Positions 51,518 through 60,250 of a stretch of 64,000 bases of DNA are shown here, piece after piece. How positions within the stretch are numbered: position 1 is the first letter of the stretch; every line of letters begins with the position of its first letter. The translations under genes and the position numbers were made by a program. Source of the DNA: an uncultured SAR116 cluster alpha proteobacterium (GTDB taxonomy: Bacteria; Pseudomonadota; Alphaproteobacteria; Puniceispirillales; GCA-002684695); assembly GCA_902539295.1 (NCBI GenBank), contig CACBIM010000005.1, positions 54,695 to 118,694 on the forward strand. Reading direction: 5' to 3'. A model generated the notes under the pieces. The model was not told the DNA's origin, did not search any database, and worked only from the letters and a program-made list of their open reading frames with translations.

Positions 51518-52072
51518 ATGAATTTATTTTTAAAGCTTATCTTTGGAGCAATTATTATGTTTGCTGCCCTACAAACTAATGCAAAAATTACCGTAGAAGA
51601 ATTTTATAATATTAAATTTAATTCTATAGACGGCAATAAAATTTCTTTGGAAGATTATAGAGATAAAACATTCCTTGTTGTAAACACTGCATCATTTTGT
51701 GGTTTTACAAGACAATTTACTGGATTACAAAATATTTGGAACAAATACAGAAAAGATGGACTTGTAGTTATTGGAGTGCCGTCTAATGACTTTAATCAAG
51801 AGGCTAAAACAAATACTGAAGTTAAAAACTTTTGTGAAGTTAATTTTAATGTAGATTTCATAATGACAGAAACAAGTAATGTTAGAGGAGAAAATGCTCA
51901 TCCTCTGTTTAAATATATAGAAAAGAATTTGGGATCACGTAGTTCTCCCAAGTGGAATTTTTATAAATATATTATTGATAAGAATGGTATTCCTGTAAAT
52001 GTTTTTTCATCGATGACAAAACCTGAAAGTTCCAAGCTTATTAATGCTCTGGAGCTAGAGTTATTTGGATAA
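51518..52072 (+). CDS. Glutathione peroxidase, exported
   Basis: LVVNTASFCGFTRQFTGLQ; GVPSNDFNQEA; SPKWNFYKYIIDKNG; N-terminal signal-like segment. Confidence 0.93.
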   Translation: MNLFLKLIFGAIIMFAALQTNAKITVEEFYNIKFNSIDGNKISLEDYRDKTFLVVNTASFCGFTRQFTGLQNIWNKYRKDGLVVIGVPSNDFNQEAKTNTEVKNFCEVNFNVDFIMTETSNVRGENAHPLFKYIEKNLGSRSSPKWNFYKYIIDKNGIPVNVFSSMTKPESSKLINALELELFG

Positions 52073-52073
52073 A

Positions 52074-52370
52074 CTAATTACTAGTTGATGTTGAAGTAGA
52101 ATTATTACTTCCTCCGCTGTCTCCATCCCAGACAGAAACTACAGTCAAACCTAATGCCAGTGAAATCCAACTTAAGTTTATAGTTGAAGCTAAACCCAGG
52201 CCGTAAGAATTTATTACTTGTAGAGTATTTGCTCCGCTTTGAGCACTTGCAGCCACAGTTTTTTCTGGTGATGAGATAATTGTTACATTTGATGAGAGTG
52301 ACTGTGCTAACGACGTGTTAGCTTTAAATAAAAAAAGTACTAAAAAAATGTATTTATATTTATGGCACAT
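52074..52370 (-). CDS. Small secreted Ser/Thr/Asn-tailed peptide, GfcA/YjbE-like architecture
   Basis: Signal peptide to AQS; hydrophobic segment; tail DGDSGGSNNSTSTSTSN. Confidence 0.6.
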   Translation of the reverse strand: MCHKYKYIFLVLFLFKANTSLAQSLSSNVTIISSPEKTVAASAQSGANTLQVINSYGLGLASTINLSWISLALGLTVVSVWDGDSGGSNNSTSTSTSN

Positions 52371-52506
52371 AACGCAAATTTTGAAATTTATTTATCTATA
52401 TATAACGGGTAAATATTCAAAGAGTAAAATTTTTATTTTTGTTATTTAATGGCATTGATCTTGCTCATAGCGTTCAAGAATAATAAGATTAAAGGATCCC
52501 CACAAT

Positions 52507-52713
52507 ATGTATTCATCTCCAAATCATGCTCAGGCAATATTAGACGTTTTTTCAATAGCTATATCAGACTTAGTTTCAATGGGTTTGACTGAGCAAGAAG
52601 CAATTAGTGGGTTACTAGGGCAGGCATCTGTAAGAGTGGATCATCCAGCTATGGAACTAGCTCTTGAATTACACAGGTTATACCATAAAGACTTTTCAAA
52701 GGCTAAAATTTAA
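52507..52713 (+). CDS. Hypothetical protein (68 aa)
   Basis: Open frame in an otherwise empty interval; no family recognised. Confidence 0.55.
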   Translation: MYSSPNHAQAILDVFSIAISDLVSMGLTEQEAISGLLGQASVRVDHPAMELALELHRLYHKDFSKAKI

Positions 52714-53225
52714 AATTCCATAAGTGAGTGGATTTTTATATCCATTTTATTCAAGATTTCTTCACCTTTTAATTCAGGTAAATTTATTATAAACCCTGCT
52801 CCAACAATATTTTTGTTTTCAAACATATTAATAAGCTTAACAGCTGCTACAGCAGTTCCACCAGTCGCAAGTAAATCATCAATTATTAAAATATTTTGAT
52901 GATTGTCCAGGGCGTCCTTATGAAGGTGCATTTCAGTTGAACCATATTCTAAATCAAATTTTACTTTAAATGTGTCAGCAGGTAATTTATCAGGCTTACG
53001 CATTGGAATAAATGCAGTATTTAATTTATACGCTATTGCGCCTGCCATTATAAAACCTCTTGCCTCAATGCTTACAATTGCATCAATATTTTTATTTTCC
53101 CAAGGTTTTGTCATTTCATCAATTAAGTCATGAAATAAGTCTGCTCGTTGCAATAATGTGGTTATGTCTCTAAACTGAATACCTTTTATTGGGTAGTCTT
53201 TAATTGTTCTAACAAATTCTTTCAA
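52710..53225 (-). CDS. apt: Adenine phosphoribosyltransferase
   Basis: DYPIKGIQFRDITTLLQ; VSIEARGFIMAGAIA; ILIIDDLLATGGTAVAAV. Confidence 0.96.
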   Translation of the reverse strand: MKEFVRTIKDYPIKGIQFRDITTLLQRADLFHDLIDEMTKPWENKNIDAIVSIEARGFIMAGAIAYKLNTAFIPMRKPDKLPADTFKVKFDLEYGSTEMHLHKDALDNHQNILIIDDLLATGGTAVAAVKLINMFENKNIVGAGFIINLPELKGEEILNKMDIKIHSLMEF

Positions 53226-53289
53226 AATAATACTCTTATAAGTAGTTGAATTAATTTATAAAATTTATGTTAACTAAAAATAGTTAATT

Positions 53290-53748
53290 TTACCAATTGC
53301 CAATATTTTTCATCGATGACCAAGGTTCTCTTATTTCTAATGGATCACCATTTTGCAATAATTCAATTGAAATGCCGTCAGGAGATTTAATAAATGCCAT
53401 GTTGCCATCTCTCGGTGGTCTATTTATTTCTACTCCATAATCCATTAATTTTTGACAAAAGTCATAAATATTGTCTACTCTGTAAGCAAGGTGACCAAAA
53501 TTTCTACCTCCCGTATAGTCCTCTGGGTCCCAATTATAAGTTAATTCTAAAGCTGGTGCCTTTTTGGAATGATAATTATCTTTATCCTCAGGAGCATGTA
53601 GAAAAAAGTTAGTATATCTTCCATTTTCACTTTCAACTTTTCTAGCTAGTTCCATCCCCAGGATATCACAATAAAATTTTAGTGACTCTTCTACATTTGT
53701 AATTCGTACCATAGTGTGCAGGTAAAACATTAAATCTCCAATGATCAA
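53290..53748 (-). CDS. gloA: Lactoylglutathione lyase (glyoxalase I)
   Basis: LHTMVRITNVEESLKFYCDILGMELARK; FIKSPDGISIELLQ. Confidence 0.93.
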   Translation of the reverse strand: MIIGDLMFYLHTMVRITNVEESLKFYCDILGMELARKVESENGRYTNFFLHAPEDKDNYHSKKAPALELTYNWDPEDYTGGRNFGHLAYRVDNIYDFCQKLMDYGVEINRPPRDGNMAFIKSPDGISIELLQNGDPLEIREPWSSMKNIGNW

Positions 53749-53762
53749 TTATTATTTTTTTA

Positions 53763-54620
53763 TTATCTATTCTTTTCCCAAATCAGTAAACCAATTAAAG
53801 ATAAAATAATTATTAATGCCCCTATAAGTGTTTGAATACTCGGCACTTCAAGAAAAATTATGTAGCCTATAATCAAAACTGGAATTATATGGAAGTATTG
53901 AATTGGTGCGAGGAAAGAGGCTTGAGAAAGCTTAAAAGCTCGAATATAAAAATATTGAGCACTTGTTGCTAATAATCCTGTTGAAATCATGAACAACGTT
54001 TCTTTAAAAAAAACGTCTACCCAAAAATAAAGGCAAAAAGGAAGCGATAGAAAAGAAATCCCAAGTGAATACCATACCATCAGTTGTATTTCAGAAAAGC
54101 TTTTTGATAGATACTTTTGGACAATTGTCGATAAAGCACCACAACATGTTCCCAATAATGCTATTAAAGCAACTAGTTGAATTGATTGATTTTCTGGTGA
54201 AAAAACTAATAAAATTGATAAAAAACCAATTATTAAAACAAGCCATCTACCTTTTGACTGTTTTTCACTTAAAATAAAGTACGCAAAGATACTCATGATA
54301 CTTGGTCTTAAGTAACCAATTGTGCTTACTTGTGCTAATTGAATATTTGATATTGTAAAAAATTGAATAGATATAGCTAAAAAAGATAACACTACCCTTG
54401 ATAGATTTACTCCTAGATTAGAAAAAATATTTTTTTGTCTCCCTGTAAAGAATAGTATTGGAATTAGAATAACAGAGCTTGAAATAGAGCGCATAAAAAC
54501 AATCTGAAATATCGGTAAATCTGCTACGAGTGTCTTTATTAAAATAATATGAACAATTAAAAAAAGTTCATTAAATATCAGCCAGTAGAGGCCGTTAAAA
54601 TTATTATCTTTTATTGTCAA
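53763..54620 (-). CDS. EamA/DMT family transporter
   Basis: About ten TM helices, two EamA-like repeats (FLSILLVFSPE; GALIIILSLIGLLIW). Confidence 0.88.
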   Translation of the reverse strand: MTIKDNNFNGLYWLIFNELFLIVHIILIKTLVADLPIFQIVFMRSISSSVILIPILFFTGRQKNIFSNLGVNLSRVVLSFLAISIQFFTISNIQLAQVSTIGYLRPSIMSIFAYFILSEKQSKGRWLVLIIGFLSILLVFSPENQSIQLVALIALLGTCCGALSTIVQKYLSKSFSEIQLMVWYSLGISFLSLPFCLYFWVDVFFKETLFMISTGLLATSAQYFYIRAFKLSQASFLAPIQYFHIIPVLIIGYIIFLEVPSIQTLIGALIIILSLIGLLIWEKNR

Positions 54621-54638
54621 AATAAAGTTACTAAATAT

Positions 54639-57089
54639 TTATTTTTTCAGAATGTTCACAAAAATTCTAAAAGCACCTGGCACCAAATTATCCATTTGAT
54701 AAAAAAGATTTAGAGCACAATGTATATGCCTACCAGAACCGTAATCTGCAGCTAATAAACCTCCTAATAAAGGCTGCTCATTATCATCAGACATCATAAA
54801 TAACGGCTTATATTTTTCATCCCAACTAGAGGCAAAATATAATCCCCTTTCCTTAACCCAATTATTGAAATCATCTTCCTTAATTTTATTAGGAAATTTT
54901 AACAGTGGATGATCTTTGTCTACGAAACCAACTTTTGCTAAAGGGTTTGTTACACGCCATCTTATTGAAGGACTACCTATTTTTAAAAAATAGGGGCCAC
55001 TCATGTTCTCGTCCCAGTTATCTTGCGGTCTATGATATTCAGTTACATAGTTTCCACCATCTTCTATCCATTTATTTATTTTATTAAATACTTTATGAAT
55101 TGGCCTAGAAGCGCCAGCAAAAACACCTGAAACTATTGTATTAAAATCAGAAAAATCTTGATTAATAATTTGTTCATCAGAGAGTAACTGGACATCTGCA
55201 CCAAGCATTCTTGCCCATTTCCAGGCTTTGTCTGCGTAGCCGTCTATCCAGCCGATTTTGATGCCTTTTAAATCTTGGCTTATCAAATTAAGTATGGATA
55301 GATCACATCTATCTTCAAGAGTTATTCTTCCAGTATGGGTATAACCAAATTCTGAAGATTTTGATATTTTTGTATCTTCATATGTTAAGAAAACTTTTGT
55401 CAATCCTTCATTAATTTGAGCTGGTATTTCTATTTCAGAATTAAACGGAGTTGTCTCAGAATTATGATTTTCTTCCAATTCAAAAGACGTATTACTACAA
55501 ACCCATCTGTCTGGGATACTGAGCATTAATTCAGCAGGGCCAGGAGAATGTTTTTTAATGAGAAACTTAATTGATAATTTTGTTAAATCATTACTTTGTA
55601 CACCTTCCTGTGTTAAATTAATGATTTTATCATTTTCTAAAGACCCAATAATATCTGGGATAATGGCAAAATTATTTCTAGGCATTACATTTGTTGAGAA
55701 GGAAGTTCCATTAACATTAAAATTTAGCTTTGCGTGGACACAATTAGGTTCAAGAGCAATTCCATGCCATTCTTGATAAAGATCCTGATAACTCTCTTGC
55801 TGATTTATTAATCCTTTATAAACATAGTTAATTCTGTTAGATGCAAATTTACTTTCATTAGAAAATTTTAAGTCAGTTTTGAAAGGAGCAATAATATCAT
55901 GTTTAATATCAGTTAATTCAAAACTTTCATTTTTATGTATTGATAAACTTGCTTCAATACTTCCTCCTGCATAATGAATATCCTGATTAAAATTGAGATT
56001 TGGCAATAGAGATATACAATCAACCATTGCTGATGAGCATTGTTTCTGTTTCAAAGTTATTCTATGAGAATGATTATCAGGAACTAAAGTTTCTTTTGTA
56101 TCTAGTAGGTTCTTTAGTTTGCACAATGAAGTTACTAAATGCTCAGGTTTGTTAAAGTTTTCAATGGCATCATTAGCAAGTTTGTGGCATTCTATAAGTA
56201 TTTTTTTCCCATTCGCATTAACTGCAAAATTAGAAAGTTCAAGAAAATTCTTTGGTATTAAACCTCCAGTTATATCTCCATCAACATATTTACCTTTAAG
56301 CAAGTGAAGAGGGACATCCATTTTATCTTCATAAGCTAACTTTCCAATATTTTGAGTTGCATGATATGAGCGAGACCACTCACCAATTTGATTAAATGTT
56401 CCACCAAATATATGATTAAAATTACCAACGTGAATGAAATGAGTTGCTTCTGGGGGATCTTCTTCATCGTCATAGGACCCTCCACCTCCACTCCAAGCAG
56501 GGAGAAACATCTGAGATATTTTCCATGGTCCAAAATTGTCATCTGGAAATATATTTGGATCATTGGACTTATCAAATGCTTTAATGGTTGCCCTTGTGAC
56601 AGCTCTATGGTGCCCATGCTGACCATCAATATCTAAAAAGGTAGGTATAATAATGTCAGGTTTATAAGCTCTGACCATTCTGATCATTCTTTGAATTGTA
56701 TAATTTTTATCCCAAAATTCAAAAGTTTCTTCTGCTGATTTAGAAAGACCAAAGTCAACGATACTATTATTTCTACTATCAGCAAGCCAACCAATATCAA
56801 CTCTTAAAACTGACATAGCTTTAAGTAATTCATAAGTTCGTAACGCACCTAAGTTATCGTCTCTTTCAGGACCAATACTGTTCTGGCCACCCTGGCCCCT
56901 TACTGCGTTTACATAAGACACGTAATAACCTTCATCTAGAGACAATTTAGCAAGAAGACGGCTAGTTTCATCATCAGGATGAGCTCCTGTCTGCATGAAA
57001 GAAACAGTAGACTTTAGTGATTGTAAATTAGCCCACAAAGACCTGTTAAGGTAACGATGCTCTTGATTTTCAATTTCTTCTTTTCTCAT
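54639..57089 (-). CDS. PIG-L (LmbE) family deacetylase with long C-terminal extension
   Basis: FMQTGAHPDDETSRLLAKLS (AHPDD) and DIDGQHGHHRAVTRAT (HxxH); C-terminal amidotransferase-like segment. Confidence 0.88.
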   Translation of the reverse strand: MRKEEIENQEHRYLNRSLWANLQSLKSTVSFMQTGAHPDDETSRLLAKLSLDEGYYVSYVNAVRGQGGQNSIGPERDDNLGALRTYELLKAMSVLRVDIGWLADSRNNSIVDFGLSKSAEETFEFWDKNYTIQRMIRMVRAYKPDIIIPTFLDIDGQHGHHRAVTRATIKAFDKSNDPNIFPDDNFGPWKISQMFLPAWSGGGGSYDDEEDPPEATHFIHVGNFNHIFGGTFNQIGEWSRSYHATQNIGKLAYEDKMDVPLHLLKGKYVDGDITGGLIPKNFLELSNFAVNANGKKILIECHKLANDAIENFNKPEHLVTSLCKLKNLLDTKETLVPDNHSHRITLKQKQCSSAMVDCISLLPNLNFNQDIHYAGGSIEASLSIHKNESFELTDIKHDIIAPFKTDLKFSNESKFASNRINYVYKGLINQQESYQDLYQEWHGIALEPNCVHAKLNFNVNGTSFSTNVMPRNNFAIIPDIIGSLENDKIINLTQEGVQSNDLTKLSIKFLIKKHSPGPAELMLSIPDRWVCSNTSFELEENHNSETTPFNSEIEIPAQINEGLTKVFLTYEDTKISKSSEFGYTHTGRITLEDRCDLSILNLISQDLKGIKIGWIDGYADKAWKWARMLGADVQLLSDEQIINQDFSDFNTIVSGVFAGASRPIHKVFNKINKWIEDGGNYVTEYHRPQDNWDENMSGPYFLKIGSPSIRWRVTNPLAKVGFVDKDHPLLKFPNKIKEDDFNNWVKERGLYFASSWDEKYKPLFMMSDDNEQPLLGGLLAADYGSGRHIHCALNLFYQMDNLVPGAFRIFVNILKK

Positions 57090-57200
57090 AATACCACTTG
57101 TAAAAATCCCATATATAATATTAGTGTTATAGTGTTATAAAAATCAATAATTTATGTTAAGATAAATTTGTTATAATAAACTTAAGAGATGGAGGGTACA

Positions 57201-58451
57201 TTGAAAAATATAAAATTATTTTTATTTTCTATATTTGGTTCAATATTTATTTTCAGTAGTCTAGTTGCAAATGCAGTTGAAATTGAATATTGGCAATACA
57301 CATACAAGGCAAGGGTTGAAGCAATTGACAAATTAATTGCAAATTTTGAAAAAGCTAACCCAGGCATAACTGTAAAGCACACTAATTTTCCTTATGCTGA
57401 CTATCGAAAAAAAGTTGCAATTGCAATTTCATCCGGAGATGGACCTGATTTAGTTCAGCTATACTATGGGTGGTTAAATGACTACAGAGACAGCGGTCTA
57501 ATTCAGCCTCTACCAAAAGATGCTTTTTCTCATAGTGATATAGAAAGTAATTTTTTTGCTATGGTATCTTCTATGAAAGTAGATGGAGATTATTGGGGTT
57601 TGCCTACAGCAGTTAGATCATTAGCGCTATTTTACAATAATGATTTATTTAAAGAAGCAGGCCTATCAGGCCCGCCTGAGACATTAGACGATTTTGTCGC
57701 TTATGCAAAAAAATTAACAAAAAGGGACGGAAGTGGAAATATCATACAAGAGGGCCTCGCCTTAGATGGTGGTATTGGTCAAACTCACCATTTCTGGAGA
57801 GAAGTATTAGTAAGACATTTTGGTGGCCAGCCATACTCTGATGACGGGAAGAAAATTGCTTATAATAATGAGGCAGGAGTCAAAGCTCTAACTTATCTCA
57901 CCGATTTTGAAAAAACACATAAGACTACAAGTAATGGTTTTATGAATAGAGGTCAGGATGCTTTCGCAGCAGGTAAAGTAGGATTGTATATTGATGGATC
58001 ATTTAGGATATCAAAGTTTGTGAAAGCAGAGGGACTGAATTTCTCTATTTCTGAACTACCTGGGCATAATGGAAAAAGATACAACTTTTCTTCTTTCTGG
58101 GCCAACGCTTTAAGTAGTAAAGCAAAAGGCGAGAAAAAAGAAGCTGCTGCAAAATTTCTTGCTTATTTGACTTCAGATGAGGCAATGCAGATATGGTTGG
58201 ATACTGTCGGTGAACTTCCAGCGAAACCTTCTGTAGCACTTGTAGATGCCAATAAACAGCATAAGTTATATGGTCCATTTATAAGAGGACTAGATTATGC
58301 CACTGCAACCACGTTTATTTCAGAAAAGCCACAACGCCAAGCGGTTGTTGATGCATACGATATGGTGGTATTAAAAGGCATGTCTCCAAAGGATGCGCTT
58401 GCTAAAGTTGCTAAAGATGAACAAGAAGTTTTAGACGAATTCTTTGAGTAA
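57201..58451 (+). CDS. CUT1-type sugar ABC transporter substrate-binding protein
   Basis: KNIKLFLFSIFGSIFIFSSLVANA signal; IEYWQYTYKARVEAIDKLIANFEKANPGITVKHTNFPYADYRKKVAIAISSGDGPDLVQLY. TTG at 57201 preferred over ATG at 57189 (see findings). Confidence 0.93.
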   Translation: MKNIKLFLFSIFGSIFIFSSLVANAVEIEYWQYTYKARVEAIDKLIANFEKANPGITVKHTNFPYADYRKKVAIAISSGDGPDLVQLYYGWLNDYRDSGLIQPLPKDAFSHSDIESNFFAMVSSMKVDGDYWGLPTAVRSLALFYNNDLFKEAGLSGPPETLDDFVAYAKKLTKRDGSGNIIQEGLALDGGIGQTHHFWREVLVRHFGGQPYSDDGKKIAYNNEAGVKALTYLTDFEKTHKTTSNGFMNRGQDAFAAGKVGLYIDGSFRISKFVKAEGLNFSISELPGHNGKRYNFSSFWANALSSKAKGEKKEAAAKFLAYLTSDEAMQIWLDTVGELPAKPSVALVDANKQHKLYGPFIRGLDYATATTFISEKPQRQAVVDAYDMVVLKGMSPKDALAKVAKDEQEVLDEFFE

Positions 58452-58461
58452 TTGACAATAT

Positions 58462-58489
58462 TTAGAGAAGGCTATTTAGCCTTCTCTAA
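58462..58489 (+). promoter_or_regulatory. Perfect intercistronic hairpin between binding-protein and permease genes
   Basis: TTAGAGAAGGCTA-TT-TAGCCTTCTCTAA; no T-run after it. Confidence 0.85.
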
Positions 58490-58498
58490 CCTAAATGT

Positions 58499-59401
58499 AT
58501 GTTTAATAAATTTTGGTCAGATTTATCAATAAACCAAAAATTAGCTATTACAGCATGGATTTTTTTGGCTGTCCCTATTATTTTTTACGTGACAATAAGG
58601 TTCTATCCGACATACGAAGCCTTTTACGTATCATTTATGAAGTGGAATTTATTAGGTGCTAAAAAATATATTGGCTTTAAGAATTATTTTAAAATCTTTG
58701 GTGACGATGATTTTTGGATTGTTCTTTGGAATACTATTAAATACGCTGTTATTGGAGTTCCTATAAGTCTTCTAATTTCTTTTACGGTTGCATATTATTT
58801 AAATGAAATTAAATTTGGCCACCAAACTATTCGTGCCTTTTATTTTATACCTTTTTTAACAACAGCTATTGCTATGGCTTGGGTATGGAGATGGTTTTAC
58901 CAACCAATGCCTATTGGATATTTTAATATAATTCTTTCTTGGGTTGGTATCCCTCAACAGCCTTTTTTGCAATCTGTGGAACAGGGACTTTATGCAATAA
59001 TGGCACCAGCAGTATGGGCAGGGTTAGGTTTTCAAATTGTAATTTTCATTGCGGGTATTCGAGCCATTCCTAAAAGTCACTTTGAAGCTGCGGAAATTGA
59101 TGGAGCTGGAAGAGTACAGATTCTGAGAGAGATTATTCTGCCTGCACTTAAACCAACTACAATTTTTTTAGTTGTTATTTCAACAATTGGATTTTTAAGA
59201 ATTTTTGATCAAGTTTATAGCATGAGTGAGGATAGTGCTGGTGGTCCACTAAATTCTACAAAACCACTTGTTTTAATGATTTATGATTTTGCTTTTGATG
59301 AATATAAATTAGGAAGAGCTTCGGCATTAACTGTGATTTTATTTTTACTTCTTTTGACTGTAAGTCTTCTCCAATTATGGTTCATGAGGAAGCAAAGATG
59401 A
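58499..59401 (+). CDS. CUT1-type ABC transporter permease (UgpA/MalF-like)
   Basis: SHFEAAEIDGAGRVQILREIILPALKPTT EAA loop. Confidence 0.94.
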   Translation: MFNKFWSDLSINQKLAITAWIFLAVPIIFYVTIRFYPTYEAFYVSFMKWNLLGAKKYIGFKNYFKIFGDDDFWIVLWNTIKYAVIGVPISLLISFTVAYYLNEIKFGHQTIRAFYFIPFLTTAIAMAWVWRWFYQPMPIGYFNIILSWVGIPQQPFLQSVEQGLYAIMAPAVWAGLGFQIVIFIAGIRAIPKSHFEAAEIDGAGRVQILREIILPALKPTTIFLVVISTIGFLRIFDQVYSMSEDSAGGPLNSTKPLVLMIYDFAFDEYKLGRASALTVILFLLLLTVSLLQLWFMRKQR

Positions 59402-60246
59402 GTAGTAATGTTCATATGATTGAAAGACTAGAGAAAATCAATCCAAAGAAAGTTATAATTTGGACGCTTTTATTTATTGGAAGTATTATAATGGTTACTC
59501 CAATAATATTTATGGTCAGTATGTCATTTAAAACTGGCCAAGAAGTTTATATCTTTTCTTTATTCCCTGAGAAAGCCACTTTTGATAATTATCTATTTGT
59601 TCTTAAGGAATCAAAATTTTTATACTGGGGTTTAAACTCCCTTTGGGTGGCAACTTTCAGTACACTTTCAGTTTTGTTTTTTGATAGTTTAGTTGGTTAC
59701 ACACTCGCAAAGTATAATTTTCGAGGTCGTGAAATAGTTTTTATCGCTATATTGAGTACGCTGATGATACCTACTGAAATGCTTATTATCCCATGGTATA
59801 TGATGTCACGAGAATTCGGTTGGATTGATACTTATTGGGGCATTGCCTTCCCTGGACTAATGACTGGTTTTGGAACCTTTTTAATGAGGCAATTTTTCAT
59901 GAGCCTGCCAGATGAACTTATTGAAGCTGCTAGAATTGATGGGTGGTCAGAGTTTGCTATTTGGTGGAAAATTGCTATGCCTCTTGTTATTCCAGCTTTA
60001 TCTGCATTGGCAATTTTTCATTTTTTAGGTAATTGGACGGCTTTTCTTTGGCCCTTAATTATTACTAATGATCCGGATATGTATACTATTCCTGTAGGCT
60101 TAGCATCATTTAATGGCGAAAATGAAACTAATTGGGAAATTGTCATGACAGCCTCTTGCTTGGCTACCATTCCAACATTGTTTGTTTTTATTATTCTTCA
60201 GAAATATATTATTAAAGGCATAATGCTAGCAGGATTGAAGGGTTAA
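59377..60246 (+). CDS. CUT1-type ABC transporter permease (UgpE/MalG-like)
   Basis: DELIEAARIDGWSEFAIWWKIAMPLVIPALSALAIF EAA loop; C-terminal IIKGIMLAGLKG. True start may be the internal ATG at 59398. Confidence 0.93.
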   Translation: MVHEEAKMSSNVHMIERLEKINPKKVIIWTLLFIGSIIMVTPIIFMVSMSFKTGQEVYIFSLFPEKATFDNYLFVLKESKFLYWGLNSLWVATFSTLSVLFFDSLVGYTLAKYNFRGREIVFIAILSTLMIPTEMLIIPWYMMSREFGWIDTYWGIAFPGLMTGFGTFLMRQFFMSLPDELIEAARIDGWSEFAIWWKIAMPLVIPALSALAIFHFLGNWTAFLWPLIITNDPDMYTIPVGLASFNGENETNWEIVMTASCLATIPTLFVFIILQKYIIKGIMLAGLKG

Positions 60247-60250
60247 ATAA

